From Clostridiales bacterium (lineage in GTDB: Bacteria > Bacillota > Clostridia > Lachnospirales > Lachnospiraceae): 51,701 nt of DNA. The DNA lies in the NCBI GenBank assembly GCA_020860715.1, contig JAJBTU010000020.1:1-51701 (forward strand). The letters run 5' to 3'. Under the pieces are notes generated by a model. It did not search any database and was not told the DNA's origin. It saw nothing but the letters and a program-made list of their open reading frames with translations. The position numbers and the translations under genes were made by a program. This document shows, piece by piece, positions 17,690 through 25,865 of the stretch. The number at the start of each line of letters is the position of its first letter. The first letter of the stretch is position 1.

Positions 17690-17720
17690 CCGATAACTGG
17701 TTATCTGTTTTACAGATAAC
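17690..17720 (-). promoter_or_regulatory. GATAAC/GTTATC activator-type site, site 1
   Basis: CCGATAACTGGTTATC starts exactly 10 bp upstream of the -35. A second overlapping palindrome, GTTATCTGT-TTT-ACAGATAAC, adds another half-site further upstream. The position is that expected for a LysR-type activator. Confidence 0.55.
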
Positions 17721-17825
17721 TACTTCTGCTTATTCACTCCTGTTCATTTTACCACCATTGTTGTCGCGGCCGTAAAGTCCTCGATCAAATCCTTCGCATA
17801 CGCCGTTCTGGCTATGATACATGAG

Positions 17826-17855
17826 CAGCCCGGATATGAAAAAAGGTCCGGGCTG
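17826..17855 (-). terminator. Hairpin downstream of the HMA/SafE gene
   Basis: CAGCCCGGA pairs with TCCGGGCTG over 9 bp with a 12-nt loop. It lies 8 nt past the stop of the leftward gene. No T tract follows the stem, so termination strength is uncertain. The gap up to the promoter at 17651 otherwise holds only a 30-codon frame on the minus strand. Confidence 0.5.
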
Positions 17856-17862
17856 ATTTAAA

Positions 17863-19278
17863 TCATCCCTGCACGACCGTGATTGTATTCTTCAGCATTC
17901 CCATCCAGCATGTGTAAGTATAGGTTCCCGTTTCGGAAGGCGTAAATTCGATCACATTTTCTCCTTCCTGCAAAGTAACCTGCAGGCTGTATTCCGGAAT
18001 CACGATCGCATTATTGCAGCCGTTCAGGCTGGATGCGTCCGCGGTAATCGTCCAGACAACAGGAACCCCCGCCTCCACCACGATATCGTCAAACCCGTTT
18101 ACATGGAGAGTCGTTGACAGGACCTGAACATTGTTTTCTGTATCAACCATTGCCGTCACGGCACTGCCATCCGAGGTGCCGGAGACTGACAGCCCCGGCA
18201 GGGAAATCCCCAGCAGGGCAAAATTGTTCTGCAGCATAAATAGTCCAAATACCAGTACCAGCACCGCACTCACACGCAGCATGCGGCTCTTCCATTTCTT
18301 TTTCAGCAGACCGGCCGTCATTCCGACGATCAGCATCAGCGGGATCGTACCTAGGCAGAAGAAGAACATGGAGAGTGCTCCGGCTGCAAAGCTGCCCGCG
18401 GCGATCGCGTACAGCTGCATGGACTGCAGCGGTCCACAGGGCATAAACGCATTCACAAGTCCGACCGCGAAAGAACCGCGTCTGCCAAAGGAAACCGCGG
18501 CATTCGCAACACTCCCGGGCATTTTTAAGGTCAGCTTTTTTAAGAATCCAAAGTTTCCCAGCATGTTGATGCCGGTCAATACCATGAAAACCCCTGCCAG
18601 CACACCGATCAGACCGCGGACACGCAGTGTGACGGAGGCCGCCTCACCGATCAGGCCGAGAATTCCCCCGACGACCGTATAGCCGGTCAGCCGCCCGGCA
18701 TTATACAGCACGTTTTTGCGCACCGGCGCGTTTTCCTCTCCGGACACGCTCTGTGTCAGATTGATCCCGCCGCACATGGCGATACAGTGAACTGAAGTAA
18801 AAAGTCCGATCACAAAAAGCACGGTATAGCCGACCCGTTCCTCGCTGACAGTCGGAAATCTCTGGAACACCTGTGTCAGGCCGCACTGGATCGCGATCAC
18901 ATAGAGCCCCAGAATAATAACAAGAATATACAGGGTATCCCGATTCCGTCCTTGGATGCTTTTCCGGTTCTGTTCCTTATCCTGTGTTATTTGATCTCTT
19001 TGCTTTTGTACTTTTTCAGATTTTCCCAATTCGACAGACGCATTATGAGCATCTGCATCATAGTCAGGAATATCATACCCGGCCGCACACACTGCCTTTT
19101 TTATCGCGTCAGGCGTCGCGGGTTCATTATATTCTACCCACAGACAGTTGCCTGCGCAGTCCGCCTTTGCGTCGTGGACGCCGTCCACTTTTCTTACCGC
19201 GCCCTCGACGCGGCGCTCACAGGCTTCGCACATCATACCTTCCACCGGTATCGATGCTTCTTTTCCTTTTTTACTCAT
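17863..19278 (-). CDS. HMA - TauE/SafE-type membrane - cupredoxin-like fusion
   Basis: 471 residues from MSKKGKEA (AGAGGA nine bases upstream; ATG three codons earlier overlaps the site). Residues 5-70 are a heavy-metal-associated domain with MCEACERR (CxxC). A charged linker follows. Residues about 105-350 form a multi-helix COG2836/SafE-type transporter (SVHCIAMCGGINLT, NAGRLTGYTVVGGILGLIG, FMPCGPLQSMQLYA). The last 100 residues are a plastocyanin-like domain ending GTYTYTCWMGM with Cys and Met ligands. This points to copper handling: capture, membrane passage, delivery outside. It is 21 nt after the DUF2318 gene in one operon. Direction of transport is unknown. Confidence 0.85.
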   Translation of the reverse strand: MSKKGKEASIPVEGMMCEACERRVEGAVRKVDGVHDAKADCAGNCLWVEYNEPATPDAIKKAVCAAGYDIPDYDADAHNASVELGKSEKVQKQRDQITQDKEQNRKSIQGRNRDTLYILVIILGLYVIAIQCGLTQVFQRFPTVSEERVGYTVLFVIGLFTSVHCIAMCGGINLTQSVSGEENAPVRKNVLYNAGRLTGYTVVGGILGLIGEAASVTLRVRGLIGVLAGVFMVLTGINMLGNFGFLKKLTLKMPGSVANAAVSFGRRGSFAVGLVNAFMPCGPLQSMQLYAIAAGSFAAGALSMFFFCLGTIPLMLIVGMTAGLLKKKWKSRMLRVSAVLVLVFGLFMLQNNFALLGISLPGLSVSGTSDGSAVTAMVDTENNVQVLSTTLHVNGFDDIVVEAGVPVVWTITADASSLNGCNNAIVIPEYSLQVTLQEGENVIEFTPSETGTYTYTCWMGMLKNTITVVQG

Positions 19279-19299
19279 ATTGATCATCCTCTGCGTCTT

Positions 19300-19872
19300 C
19301 TAAGCATTCTTCCAGTTAGCAAAGGAATCTTTATATTCATCCAGGAAATCGCTGGAAATCGTAATCAGACCATCTGATTCCTCATAATTGTCTTCCGTCA
19401 CCGGGACCGGATTGCATCCGCCCGCTTCCAGGCCGATGTCGTCCCTGGAAAACGCATTGCCGCAATTCTGGCAGATGAAGGAATCCCCTTCCTGTACAAA
19501 ATAGGCATATGGCGATCCCTGGCATACCTGACAGGTATTCAGTGCCAGACGTACAGAACCATCCGATGCGGTCACCGCAAGCACTTCTACAGTGGTGCCG
19601 TCCGCATCGTAATCGTAATAGGATGCGGTCTCGCCAATCTCACCGGTGTCAATCACGACCGCTTCGTTCGTCAGCGCATCTGATGACGAAGCGTTCGAAG
19701 CCGTCTGTTCTTTGCCGCTGCTGCCGCCGAGCCTTGATACTGCAACCGCCGCGACCGCGGCAACCACCACCACGCCCGCGATCAGGGGCAGCACCAGATT
19801 TGTGTTGTTTTTGTTTGCGCTGTTTGTGTTGTTTTTGTTTGTGTTGTTTTTGTTTGTCTTCTTTCCGGACAT
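19300..19872 (-). CDS. DUF2318 membrane-anchored metal/redox protein
   Basis: 190 residues. The N-terminus is an Asn/Lys/Thr repeat (KNNTN units from a GTTTTTGTTT DNA repeat) before one transmembrane helix (LVLPLIAGVVVVAAVAAVAV). The extracellular part carries a DUF2318 domain with two CxxC pairs: LNTCQVCQGSPYAYF and FICQNCGNAF. Such proteins accompany copper and iron transport or thiol-redox genes; with the downstream HMA/SafE protein it likely forms a metal-handling pair. The repeat length could vary by slippage. Start chosen for GGGAG upstream. Confidence 0.82.
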   Translation of the reverse strand: MSGKKTNKNNTNKNNTNSANKNNTNLVLPLIAGVVVVAAVAAVAVSRLGGSSGKEQTASNASSSDALTNEAVVIDTGEIGETASYYDYDADGTTVEVLAVTASDGSVRLALNTCQVCQGSPYAYFVQEGDSFICQNCGNAFSRDDIGLEAGGCNPVPVTEDNYEESDGLITISSDFLDEYKDSFANWKNA

Positions 19873-20092
19873 TCTGTCATTCTCCCTTTCCGCACCGTTG
19901 TTTATCGGCCGAAAATCATTTCTTTTCCTTTTTCCCTTTTTCTTTTTCTCTCCCCCGATTTTTCCTGACCCACTGCAGCCTGTAATCCTGTTTATTCATG
20001 ATGCTGAATGGAATTCAGAAAATCCTTTGCGCGCTGTGTCTCCGGAAGCGTGATCTTCCCTACGTATACGTATGTTTAGTCTCATTTTTCAT

Positions 20093-21289
20093 TCACAGTC
20101 CAACTGCCCTGAACGCCTGTTCCAGATCACCTATGATGTCTTCCGGTGACTCAAGTCCAACACTAAATCGAATAAATCCCTTTCTGAATTTTTCCGGATA
20201 TAACAGAATTCTCTCATCATAACTCGGCTGCGGGAAAATCAAGCTCTCATCATGCCCCAGCGAAACAGCAAAAGTGATCACCTTCAGCTTTGCGCAGAAC
20301 TGCTCGACTGTTTTATCATCCGCATTTACGCCAAAGGAAATCACACCTCCGAATCCGTTTTTCATTTGCCGCCTGGCCAGCTCGTGTCCCGGATTGCCGG
20401 GAAGTCCCGGATATGAAACGAACGTGATATTTTCCCGCTGCTCCAGCCACTCGGCAATCTTCTGTGCGGAATGGTTAATACGCTCCATACGCATGGGGAA
20501 CGTGACGGATCCCCGGAAGATCTGCCAGGCATTGAACGGGCTGATCACAGCCCCGACATTCACCTGCGCTTCATAGCGAATCCGATCCATCGTTTCCAGA
20601 TCGTTCGAGACAATCGCCCCTCCCTGTGCGTCACCATGGCCGTTGATAAACTTTGTAAGCGCGTCTACTACAAAATCTGCCCCAAGCTCCAACGGTTTTT
20701 GATTCAGAGGGGAAGCGAAGGTATTATCAACTGACAGAATTGCTCCATTTTCGTGAGCAAGTTTCGCAACCGCCGCTATATCAGTCACCCCTACGGTTGG
20801 ATTGTCCGGCGTCTCGATGTGAACCAGCTTTGTTCCGGGAGTGATCGCTCTTTTTACCGCCTCCAGATCTGTCATGTCCACCATGATCGTTTCCACGCCG
20901 AATTTTTTATTGAACAGCTCATGGAACATCCGGTAGACAGCCATATAACTGACATTTGGATACACGACACGGTCTCCTGATTTCAAAAGCGTCCAGAACA
21001 GCGCATGAAGTGCTCCGACTCCGCTTGCCAGCACGATCGCGTCATCCGCATTGTACAAAGCCGCGATTTTCTCCTCCAGCCAGTGCTGGTTTGCATTTCC
21101 GTTTCTGGAATACATCAAAAGATCCGTAGAGGAATAATTGACCTGTGAAAGATCATCCGGCAGCCTGTAACTGTTCGCCATGTGCAAAGGTCTGCGGACA
21201 GCGCCGGTTCCCTCGTCGTAATCCGTTCCGGTGTGTACGGCCTGCGTGGAAATATCATACTCTCTGAATCTGTTCTCTTTTTTTGCCAT
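20093..21289 (-). CDS. PLP-dependent trans-sulfuration enzyme (Cys/Met metabolism family)
   Basis: 398 residues from MAKKENRF (GGAGG nine bases upstream; the frame 5' of this passes through a terminator hairpin). Cys/Met-metabolism PLP fold: SRNGNANQHWLEEKIAALY, the substrate/PLP region ASGVGALHALF, SVDNTFASPL and the Schiff-base lysine in DALTKFINGHGDAQGG. It may act as methionine gamma-lyase, cystathionine gamma-lyase or a related sulfhydrylase; the motif set does not decide. It follows metY (96 nt downstream) but a strong hairpin stands between, so its expression may be reduced by attenuation. Confidence 0.85.
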   Translation of the reverse strand: MAKKENRFREYDISTQAVHTGTDYDEGTGAVRRPLHMANSYRLPDDLSQVNYSSTDLLMYSRNGNANQHWLEEKIAALYNADDAIVLASGVGALHALFWTLLKSGDRVVYPNVSYMAVYRMFHELFNKKFGVETIMVDMTDLEAVKRAITPGTKLVHIETPDNPTVGVTDIAAVAKLAHENGAILSVDNTFASPLNQKPLELGADFVVDALTKFINGHGDAQGGAIVSNDLETMDRIRYEAQVNVGAVISPFNAWQIFRGSVTFPMRMERINHSAQKIAEWLEQRENITFVSYPGLPGNPGHELARRQMKNGFGGVISFGVNADDKTVEQFCAKLKVITFAVSLGHDESLIFPQPSYDERILLYPEKFRKGFIRFSVGLESPEDIIGDLEQAFRAVGL

Positions 21290-21309
21290 ATACTCATTCC
21301 TCCGATTTC

Positions 21310-21349
21310 GAAAAGGGCTCTCAAACACGGAATTTTGAGAGCCCTTTTC
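21310..21349 (-). terminator. Intercistronic hairpin between metY and the second PLP gene
   Basis: A perfect 16-bp stem, GAAAAGGGCTCTCAAA with TTTGAGAGCCCTTTTC, 8-nt loop. The flanking A and T runs allow bidirectional use. It stands 36 nt past the metY stop and would cut down read-through into the downstream gene. Confidence 0.8.
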
Positions 21350-21385
21350 AGATATTTTCAAAGTTGTCCCGATGAACTTTTCCCC

Positions 21386-22669
21386 TTATTTCACTGCAGC
21401 AAATCCATTTTCCAGATCCGCAATGATATCATCGATGTGTTCCGTTCCGATGGAAAGGCGGATTGTGTTCGGTTTAATTCCCTGATCCAGAAGTTCGGAC
21501 TCGGAAAGCTGGGAATGCGTCGTGGTCGCCGGATGGATCACCAGGCTCTTCACGTCCGCCACATTTGCCAGCAGGGAGAAAATCTTCAGGCTGTCAATAA
21601 ACTTCCACGCCTCTTCCTTGCCGCCTTTGATCTCAAAGGTAAAGATACTCGCTCCGCCATTCGGGAAGTATTTCTGATACAGCTCATGATCCGGGTGATC
21701 CGGCAGGGAAGGATGGTTGACCTTTTCGACCTGCGAATGTGCTGCCAGATATTCCACGACCTTTTTCGTGTTCTCCGCGTGCCGCTCCAGCCGCAGGGAC
21801 AGAGTCTCTACGCCCTGAAGAAGCAGGAACGCATTAAACGGAGAGATCGTTGCTCCGGTATCACGCAGGAGAATTGCGCGGATGTAGGTGACGAACGCCG
21901 CCGGTCCGGCTGCATCTACGAAGGATACTCCGTGATAACTGGGATTTGCCTCCGCAATCGGAGCATACTTCCCGCTTGCCTTCCAATCAAATTTTCCGGA
22001 ATCTACAATAATTCCGCCGAGCGTCGTTCCATGGCCGCCGATAAATTTCGTAGCAGAATGAACCACAATGTCCGCGCCGTGCTCAATCGGACGAATAAGA
22101 TACGGCGTACCAAACGTATTGTCAATGACGAGCGGCAGGCCATGCTTATGGGCGATTGCGGCAATCGCGTCAATATCCGGGATATCGCTGTTCGGGTTCC
22201 CCAGTGTTTCCAGATAAACTGCTTTTGTGTTCTCCTGAATGGCTGCCTCGACCTCATCCAGGTTATGCGCATCCACAAACGTAGTAGATATTCCGTACTG
22301 CGGAAGTGTATGCTCCAGCAGATTATAGCTGCCGCCATAGATGGTTTTCTGCGCCACAATGTGCTCCCCTGCCTGAGCCAGAGCCTGAATGGTGTAGGTA
22401 ACTGCAGCTGCGCCGCTTGCCAGCGCCAGAGCCGCGACGCCGCCCTCCAGAGCCGCCAGCCGTTTTTCCAGTACATCCTGCGTGGAATTGGTCAGCCTGC
22501 CGTAGATGTTGCCGGCATCCGTCAGTCCAAAACGGGCTGCCGCATGCTCGGAATTGTGAAATACGTAAGAAGTCGTCTGGTAAATCGGAACCGCTCTCGA
22601 ATCGGTAGCCGGATCGGCCTGTTCCTGTCCAACGTGAAGCTGTAATGTCTCAAATTTGTATTCGCTCAT
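21386..22669 (-). CDS. metY: O-acetylhomoserine sulfhydrylase / aminocarboxypropyltransferase
   Basis: 427 residues, the longer MetY type. Shows FETLQLHVGQEQADPATDSR at the N-terminus, the long-form insert, ALASGAAAVTYTIQALAQAG (PLP phosphate), LVIDNTFGTPYLIRP, and the lysine in VHSATKFIGGHGTTLGG. It makes homocysteine (or cysteine from O-acetylserine) from the acetylated substrate plus sulfide in the cytoplasm. Its promoter carries both the Rrf2/CymR-like and the GATAAC sites described below. Its length and N-terminal signature separate it from MetB/MetC-type relatives at 33527. Confidence 0.92.
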   Translation of the reverse strand: MSEYKFETLQLHVGQEQADPATDSRAVPIYQTTSYVFHNSEHAAARFGLTDAGNIYGRLTNSTQDVLEKRLAALEGGVAALALASGAAAVTYTIQALAQAGEHIVAQKTIYGGSYNLLEHTLPQYGISTTFVDAHNLDEVEAAIQENTKAVYLETLGNPNSDIPDIDAIAAIAHKHGLPLVIDNTFGTPYLIRPIEHGADIVVHSATKFIGGHGTTLGGIIVDSGKFDWKASGKYAPIAEANPSYHGVSFVDAAGPAAFVTYIRAILLRDTGATISPFNAFLLLQGVETLSLRLERHAENTKKVVEYLAAHSQVEKVNHPSLPDHPDHELYQKYFPNGGASIFTFEIKGGKEEAWKFIDSLKIFSLLANVADVKSLVIHPATTTHSQLSESELLDQGIKPNTIRLSIGTEHIDDIIADLENGFAAVK

Positions 22670-22745
22670 GATACTCTCCTTTTCTGACGCATCTGCATCT
22701 TTACTGTTTAATTTTCCTTTCTTATCATTTTCTTTCCATATTGTC

Positions 22746-22762
22746 TACCTGTTTAGTAGGTA
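22746..22762 (-). promoter_or_regulatory. CymR/Rrf2-like operator, site 2 (metY)
   Basis: TACCTGTTTAGTAGGTA, palindromic ends TACCT/AGGTA, downstream of the metY -10. Same form as sites 1, 3 and 4. Confidence 0.55.
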
Positions 22763-22781
22763 ATGTATGCTTATGTCAATT

Positions 22782-22810
22782 ATCATACAGCCGGATCCGG
22801 TTTTCGTCAA
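22782..22810 (-). promoter_or_regulatory. metY promoter
   Basis: TTGACG, 17-bp spacer, TATGAT on the minus strand, with TTGACG preceded by AATTC-type sequence. Leftward to metY. Confidence 0.72.
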
Positions 22811-22820
22811 ATTCAGGATT

Positions 22821-22838
22821 CCGATAACTGGTTATCGG
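22821..22838 (-). promoter_or_regulatory. GATAAC/GTTATC activator-type site, site 2
   Basis: CCGATAACTGGTTATCGG, 8-bp arms around TG, exactly 10 bp upstream of the metY -35. It also lies about 125 bp before the rightward larE-like gene and could serve both. Confidence 0.6.
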
Positions 22839-22962
22839 TTTTTCCTATAGCAGGAAATTCTACCATGACATTGATTTATCTTTATCCATAAGTTACAATT
22901 TTTTTATTCACCTGTGAATTTTACGGGCAAATAATCTAGCATAAACGAAATGTGGGGATAAG

Positions 22963-23781
22963 ATGGTACAGAATTTATATGTAAAATATCAAAAATTGCA
23001 GGACTTCTTAAAAAGCCTGGGAAGCGTTGCGGTCGCTTTTTCCGGCGGCGTGGATTCTACTTTCCTGCTTCATGCAGCACAGGAGGCCCTTGGAGATCAG
23101 GTGATCGCAGTAACGGCGTCCTCCTGTTCTTTTCCAAAAAGAGAACTGGATGAGGCAAAATCGTTTTGCCAGGAACATAAGATAAAGCATTTCATAGTGG
23201 CATCAGAAGAATTGAATATCGATGGTTTTCGGCAGAACCCGAAGAATCGCTGCTACCTGTGCAAGCGCGAACTTTTTGAAAAAATACTTGCTCTGGCAAA
23301 GGAAAATCACATCGCTGCAGTCGCCGAAGGGTCCAACATGGATGATAATGGGGATTACCGTCCGGGGCTGGTTGCCGTAAAGGAGTTGGGAATTGCCAGC
23401 CCATTAAGATATGCAGAACTTAACAAAGAGGAGATACACAGCCTTTCCAGGGAATTTGGTCTGCCAACATGGGACAAGCAGTCCTTTGCCTGCCTTTCTT
23501 CACGATTTGCATATGGGGAAACGATCAGTGAAGAAAAGCTGCGGATGGTGGATCAGGCAGAACAGCTATTGCTTGATCTTGGATTTCATCAGGTGCGTGT
23601 ACGAATTCACGGCAGCATTGCCCGGATTGAAATCCTGCCGCAGGAATTTGAAAAACTAATGCAGGATGAAATACGGCTGAACGTTTATGCAAAGTTAAAA
23701 GAGTTTGGTTTTTCCTATGTGACACTGGATCTGATGGGATACCGGACGGGGAGCATGAATGAGACACTGGAGCGAGGGTAG
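22963..23781 (+). CDS. larE: LarE-type ATP-dependent sulfur transferase
   Basis: 272 residues. PP-loop SGGVDS at residues 27-32 adenylates the substrate. It keeps the family's third Cys (C177 in SFACLSSRF) and also has C97 and C100 in NRCYLCKRE. The single-Cys type donates its own sulfur; the three-Cys type binds a [4Fe-4S] cluster instead. So this looks like the cluster-type enzyme. LarE sulfurates the nickel-pincer cofactor precursor with LarB and LarC, but neither is in this window, so its true substrate is open. It is divergent from metY with the GATAAC site between them, so it may belong to the same sulfur regulon. ATG has GGGG upstream at six bases. Confidence 0.85.
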   Translation: MVQNLYVKYQKLQDFLKSLGSVAVAFSGGVDSTFLLHAAQEALGDQVIAVTASSCSFPKRELDEAKSFCQEHKIKHFIVASEELNIDGFRQNPKNRCYLCKRELFEKILALAKENHIAAVAEGSNMDDNGDYRPGLVAVKELGIASPLRYAELNKEEIHSLSREFGLPTWDKQSFACLSSRFAYGETISEEKLRMVDQAEQLLLDLGFHQVRVRIHGSIARIEILPQEFEKLMQDEIRLNVYAKLKEFGFSYVTLDLMGYRTGSMNETLERG

Positions 23782-24163
23782 GCATTACCCTCACTCCGCT
23801 TCATCGATTGATTTCTCCTGCCCTTGTCTGGCCAGCTCCCGCTGATGTCAAGCATATGTTTTAACTTTTTTCAGCGGATTTTGCTTGATTTCCGCAGCTT
23901 TTTCATCGGCATCATCCATTTTGCCGGTGGGCGTGTCATATCAATGACAAAATTTCACCTTGTTGGTGTCAGACAAATGTTTCCAGTTCCAGAATCCCAC
24001 TATTTGGATGATTTGAGTATACTGGCCGTTTTTAAGCCAGTTCCTGTACCATGTCTCATCGTTGTCTCTGATTATAGCTGTGTTCCCGGTCTCCTGCAAG
24101 CAAAATCTCTAAGCCATATATATAATCAACCCCTGTAGTTCTCATATCCAGAAAGTACCCCAG
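23782..24163 (-). other. Gap with degraded minus-strand coding traces
   Basis: No complete gene. On the minus strand 24108-23941 is an open run of about 56 codons with no start (LQETGNTAIIRDNDETWYRN at its head), and the following 70 bases read NPLKKVKTYA before a stop. These look like broken relics of a mobile-element gene. No promoter or RNA fold was recognised. Confidence 0.35.
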
Positions 24164-24196
24164 AAAAAGGCCTGCCGCATTTTTCGCAGCAGGTCT
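24164..24196 (-). terminator. Terminator after the recombinase remnant
   Basis: On the minus strand AGACCTGCTGC pairs with GCGGCAGGCCT (one G-T) around a 7-nt loop and TTTTT follows. Confidence 0.75.
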
Positions 24197-24225
24197 TCCG
24201 GAAAATCTTTCATTCTCTTTCTCTT

Positions 24226-24639
24226 TTATTTCTTCCAGACAATCTCCAGATCATCCTCCGCATGAACTACGATTTCTTCAAAATATTCATCCATCAGTCC
24301 CGGCGTCAGTTCTTTCACGGTAAATACTTCAAAACCAGATTCCTTTTCCAATCGCAGTATTTTATCCTCCGCTGCCCGAAGCTGTACATTCAATCCATCG
24401 AGGCGTTCTGTAAGCTGCTCTCCATTATCAGCGTCTTTATCATAGGTACCTTCACCCAACACATACCGCTCATAATTCTTCATCCGCTCTTCACGGTTTG
24501 CTACAATCGCCCGTTCCGTTTCCCGATATTTTGTCCGCAGCTCCTCCAGTTCCTTCCGCGCTGCATCTTTCTCAGATTCCAGAAGCCTGCTGCTCTCACC
24601 CAGTTCCATGATATGTTCCTGCAGCCGAAACATCAGCAT
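24226..24639 (-). pseudogene. C-terminal fragment of a large serine recombinase
   Basis: 137 codons without a catalytic domain: a coiled-coil stretch (SSRLLESEKDAARKELEELR), a zinc-ribbon-tail region and the usual end LTPGLMDEYFEEIVVHAEDD...IVWKK of TnpX-type large serine recombinases. The N-terminal two thirds with the catalytic Ser are missing. The 5' end abuts a broken 14-codon gene start at 24677, marking a deletion scar. Confidence 0.75.
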
Positions 24640-24677
24640 GCTTGATATGCGGATTTGATTTCTTCGTGTCTGTTCAT
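24633..24677 (-). pseudogene. 14-codon start fragment of a gene, truncated
   Basis: ATG with MNRHEEIKSAYQAC then stop, starting 1 nt after the ATC-hydrolase stop. The opening resembles the N-terminus of small SAM-dependent methyltransferases common in ICE cargo. The rest was lost where the recombinase remnant joins. Confidence 0.45.
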
Positions 24678-24678
24678 G

Positions 24679-25317
24679 TCAATCGCTCCCTTGTTTTAAT
24701 TTTTTATATCCGCAGTCGCAGTAGGGACCGCCGGAGGCTAATGTATATTTCCGAACGAAGTCAGATGCACCGCTTGCTTCGCTCATGGTGTAATCAAGTC
24801 TGCACATGGCGGGGACGAGGTCATAAAGCCCAAGCTCCCGCATTAGAGTACAGATACCGCATGTGGTAAAACGAGCCTCATATCCGCTGCCGTCCTCATA
24901 AGGATAAAGCTCCATGTTCCACGAATATGGATTCCTGTCGGCGGCTCGAAGTTTCTCCGTGGCTCTCAAGGAAGAAATGTCCTTGTCGGTGAATTTATTT
25001 TTGCCGTTCATTCTGCAAAACCACTTCATTGGGGAAGTCATCATAGAATTGGCATAATATTCCGTCAACCGCCCGACATCGGGACGTTCGGGCATATTCA
25101 ACACAAATGCACAGAGTAGGGCACAGTTGACGAGATTCATCTTAAACCTATCCGCCTTCTCAAACTCCGGCAGTCCCGCAATAATCTCTTTATAGCGGGA
25201 CTTCGCTTTTTTCCTCACAGTTTTCGCCGTGTCGTCTATTCCGAATATGGCTAAGTTTCGCTCAAAAGACTTCCCGAACAGCACCCACATTCCCATTGGC
25301 ATTCCGATATATTTCAC
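24679..25317 (-). CDS. L-2-amino-thiazoline-4-carboxylic acid hydrolase family protein
   Basis: 212 residues. Matches the ATC_hydrolase family (SFERNLAIFGIDDTAKTVRK in the front, FTTCGICTLMRELGLYDLVPAMCRLDY, and a Cys-rich end GGPYCDCGYKKL). Family founder hydrolyses L-ATC on the way to L-cysteine; most members are uncharacterised. Cysteines in the C-terminal motif could bind metal. It is 16 nt after a small membrane protein gene in a cargo cluster with methyltransferases. Confidence 0.78.
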   Translation of the reverse strand: MKYIGMPMGMWVLFGKSFERNLAIFGIDDTAKTVRKKAKSRYKEIIAGLPEFEKADRFKMNLVNCALLCAFVLNMPERPDVGRLTEYYANSMMTSPMKWFCRMNGKNKFTDKDISSLRATEKLRAADRNPYSWNMELYPYEDGSGYEARFTTCGICTLMRELGLYDLVPAMCRLDYTMSEASGASDFVRKYTLASGGPYCDCGYKKLKQGSD

Positions 25318-25333
25318 GCTCTATCTCTCCTTT

Positions 25334-25831
25334 TTATGAAAACAGCACTCCGCAGCCCAGCGCCAGTAAAGCACAGGCGGGAATATACACAATGAGATGT
25401 ATAATATGTGCCTTCTTGTTATAGCCAAACATCTGTGGTCCCACAATGCCTTTCGTCTCCGGGTAAAAATGCGGGAAGAAGTTGGAGTGACAGAGCAGAT
25501 ACCAGTCGAAAAAGAGGATGTCGTAAATCTCCATCCCATAGAGCATGGCGAGAAAGCGGACGAAGTATTTGAGTGGACCGAATCCATTTCTTGCGCCGTC
25601 CCAAATGCCCAAAGCAAAAGCTCCTATAAACAGCAGTACGGCAATCACGACGATCACCCAGCCGACGATATGCGCGCCGCGGAATCGCTCTTTTTTGTCA
25701 GGGATCACCGCTAAGTTCTCTTTCGGCGCGGAGGAGAAAAGCCGCTTGTCCTGAATAAAGCCGACTGCGCCGTACAGCATGAGAAAATAGCCGAGCATAA
25801 TCATGAGAATCGAAATAATCGTTATTACCAT
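25334..25831 (-). CDS. Multi-pass membrane protein of unknown function
   Basis: 165 residues from MVITIISILM (GGAGGG nine bases upstream; the longer frame has no site). Four hydrophobic segments: residues 1-22, 55-76, 88-105 and 140-163, with HFYPETKG in a loop. No family recognised. It sits between an LCMT-like methyltransferase and the ATC hydrolase and is likely cotranscribed with them. Confidence 0.7.
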   Translation of the reverse strand: MVITIISILMIMLGYFLMLYGAVGFIQDKRLFSSAPKENLAVIPDKKERFRGAHIVGWVIVVIAVLLFIGAFALGIWDGARNGFGPLKYFVRFLAMLYGMEIYDILFFDWYLLCHSNFFPHFYPETKGIVGPQMFGYNKKAHIIHLIVYIPACALLALGCGVLFS

Positions 25832-25865
25832 TGCATTTTCCCTCCAAACAGATTTTCCTGAACTC

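Noticed and set aside
17728-17817. 30-codon minus frame MYHSQNGVCEGFDRGLYGRD
   Set aside because: It lies upstream of the promoter and has no ribosome site.
19800-19870. GTTTTTGTTT tandem repeat
   Set aside because: Not a CRISPR array; it codes the Asn/Lys-rich tail of the DUF2318 protein with no unique spacers.
21182-22645. 487-codon plus-strand frame
   Set aside because: Antisense to metY and the second PLP gene, which carry complete catalytic motifs.
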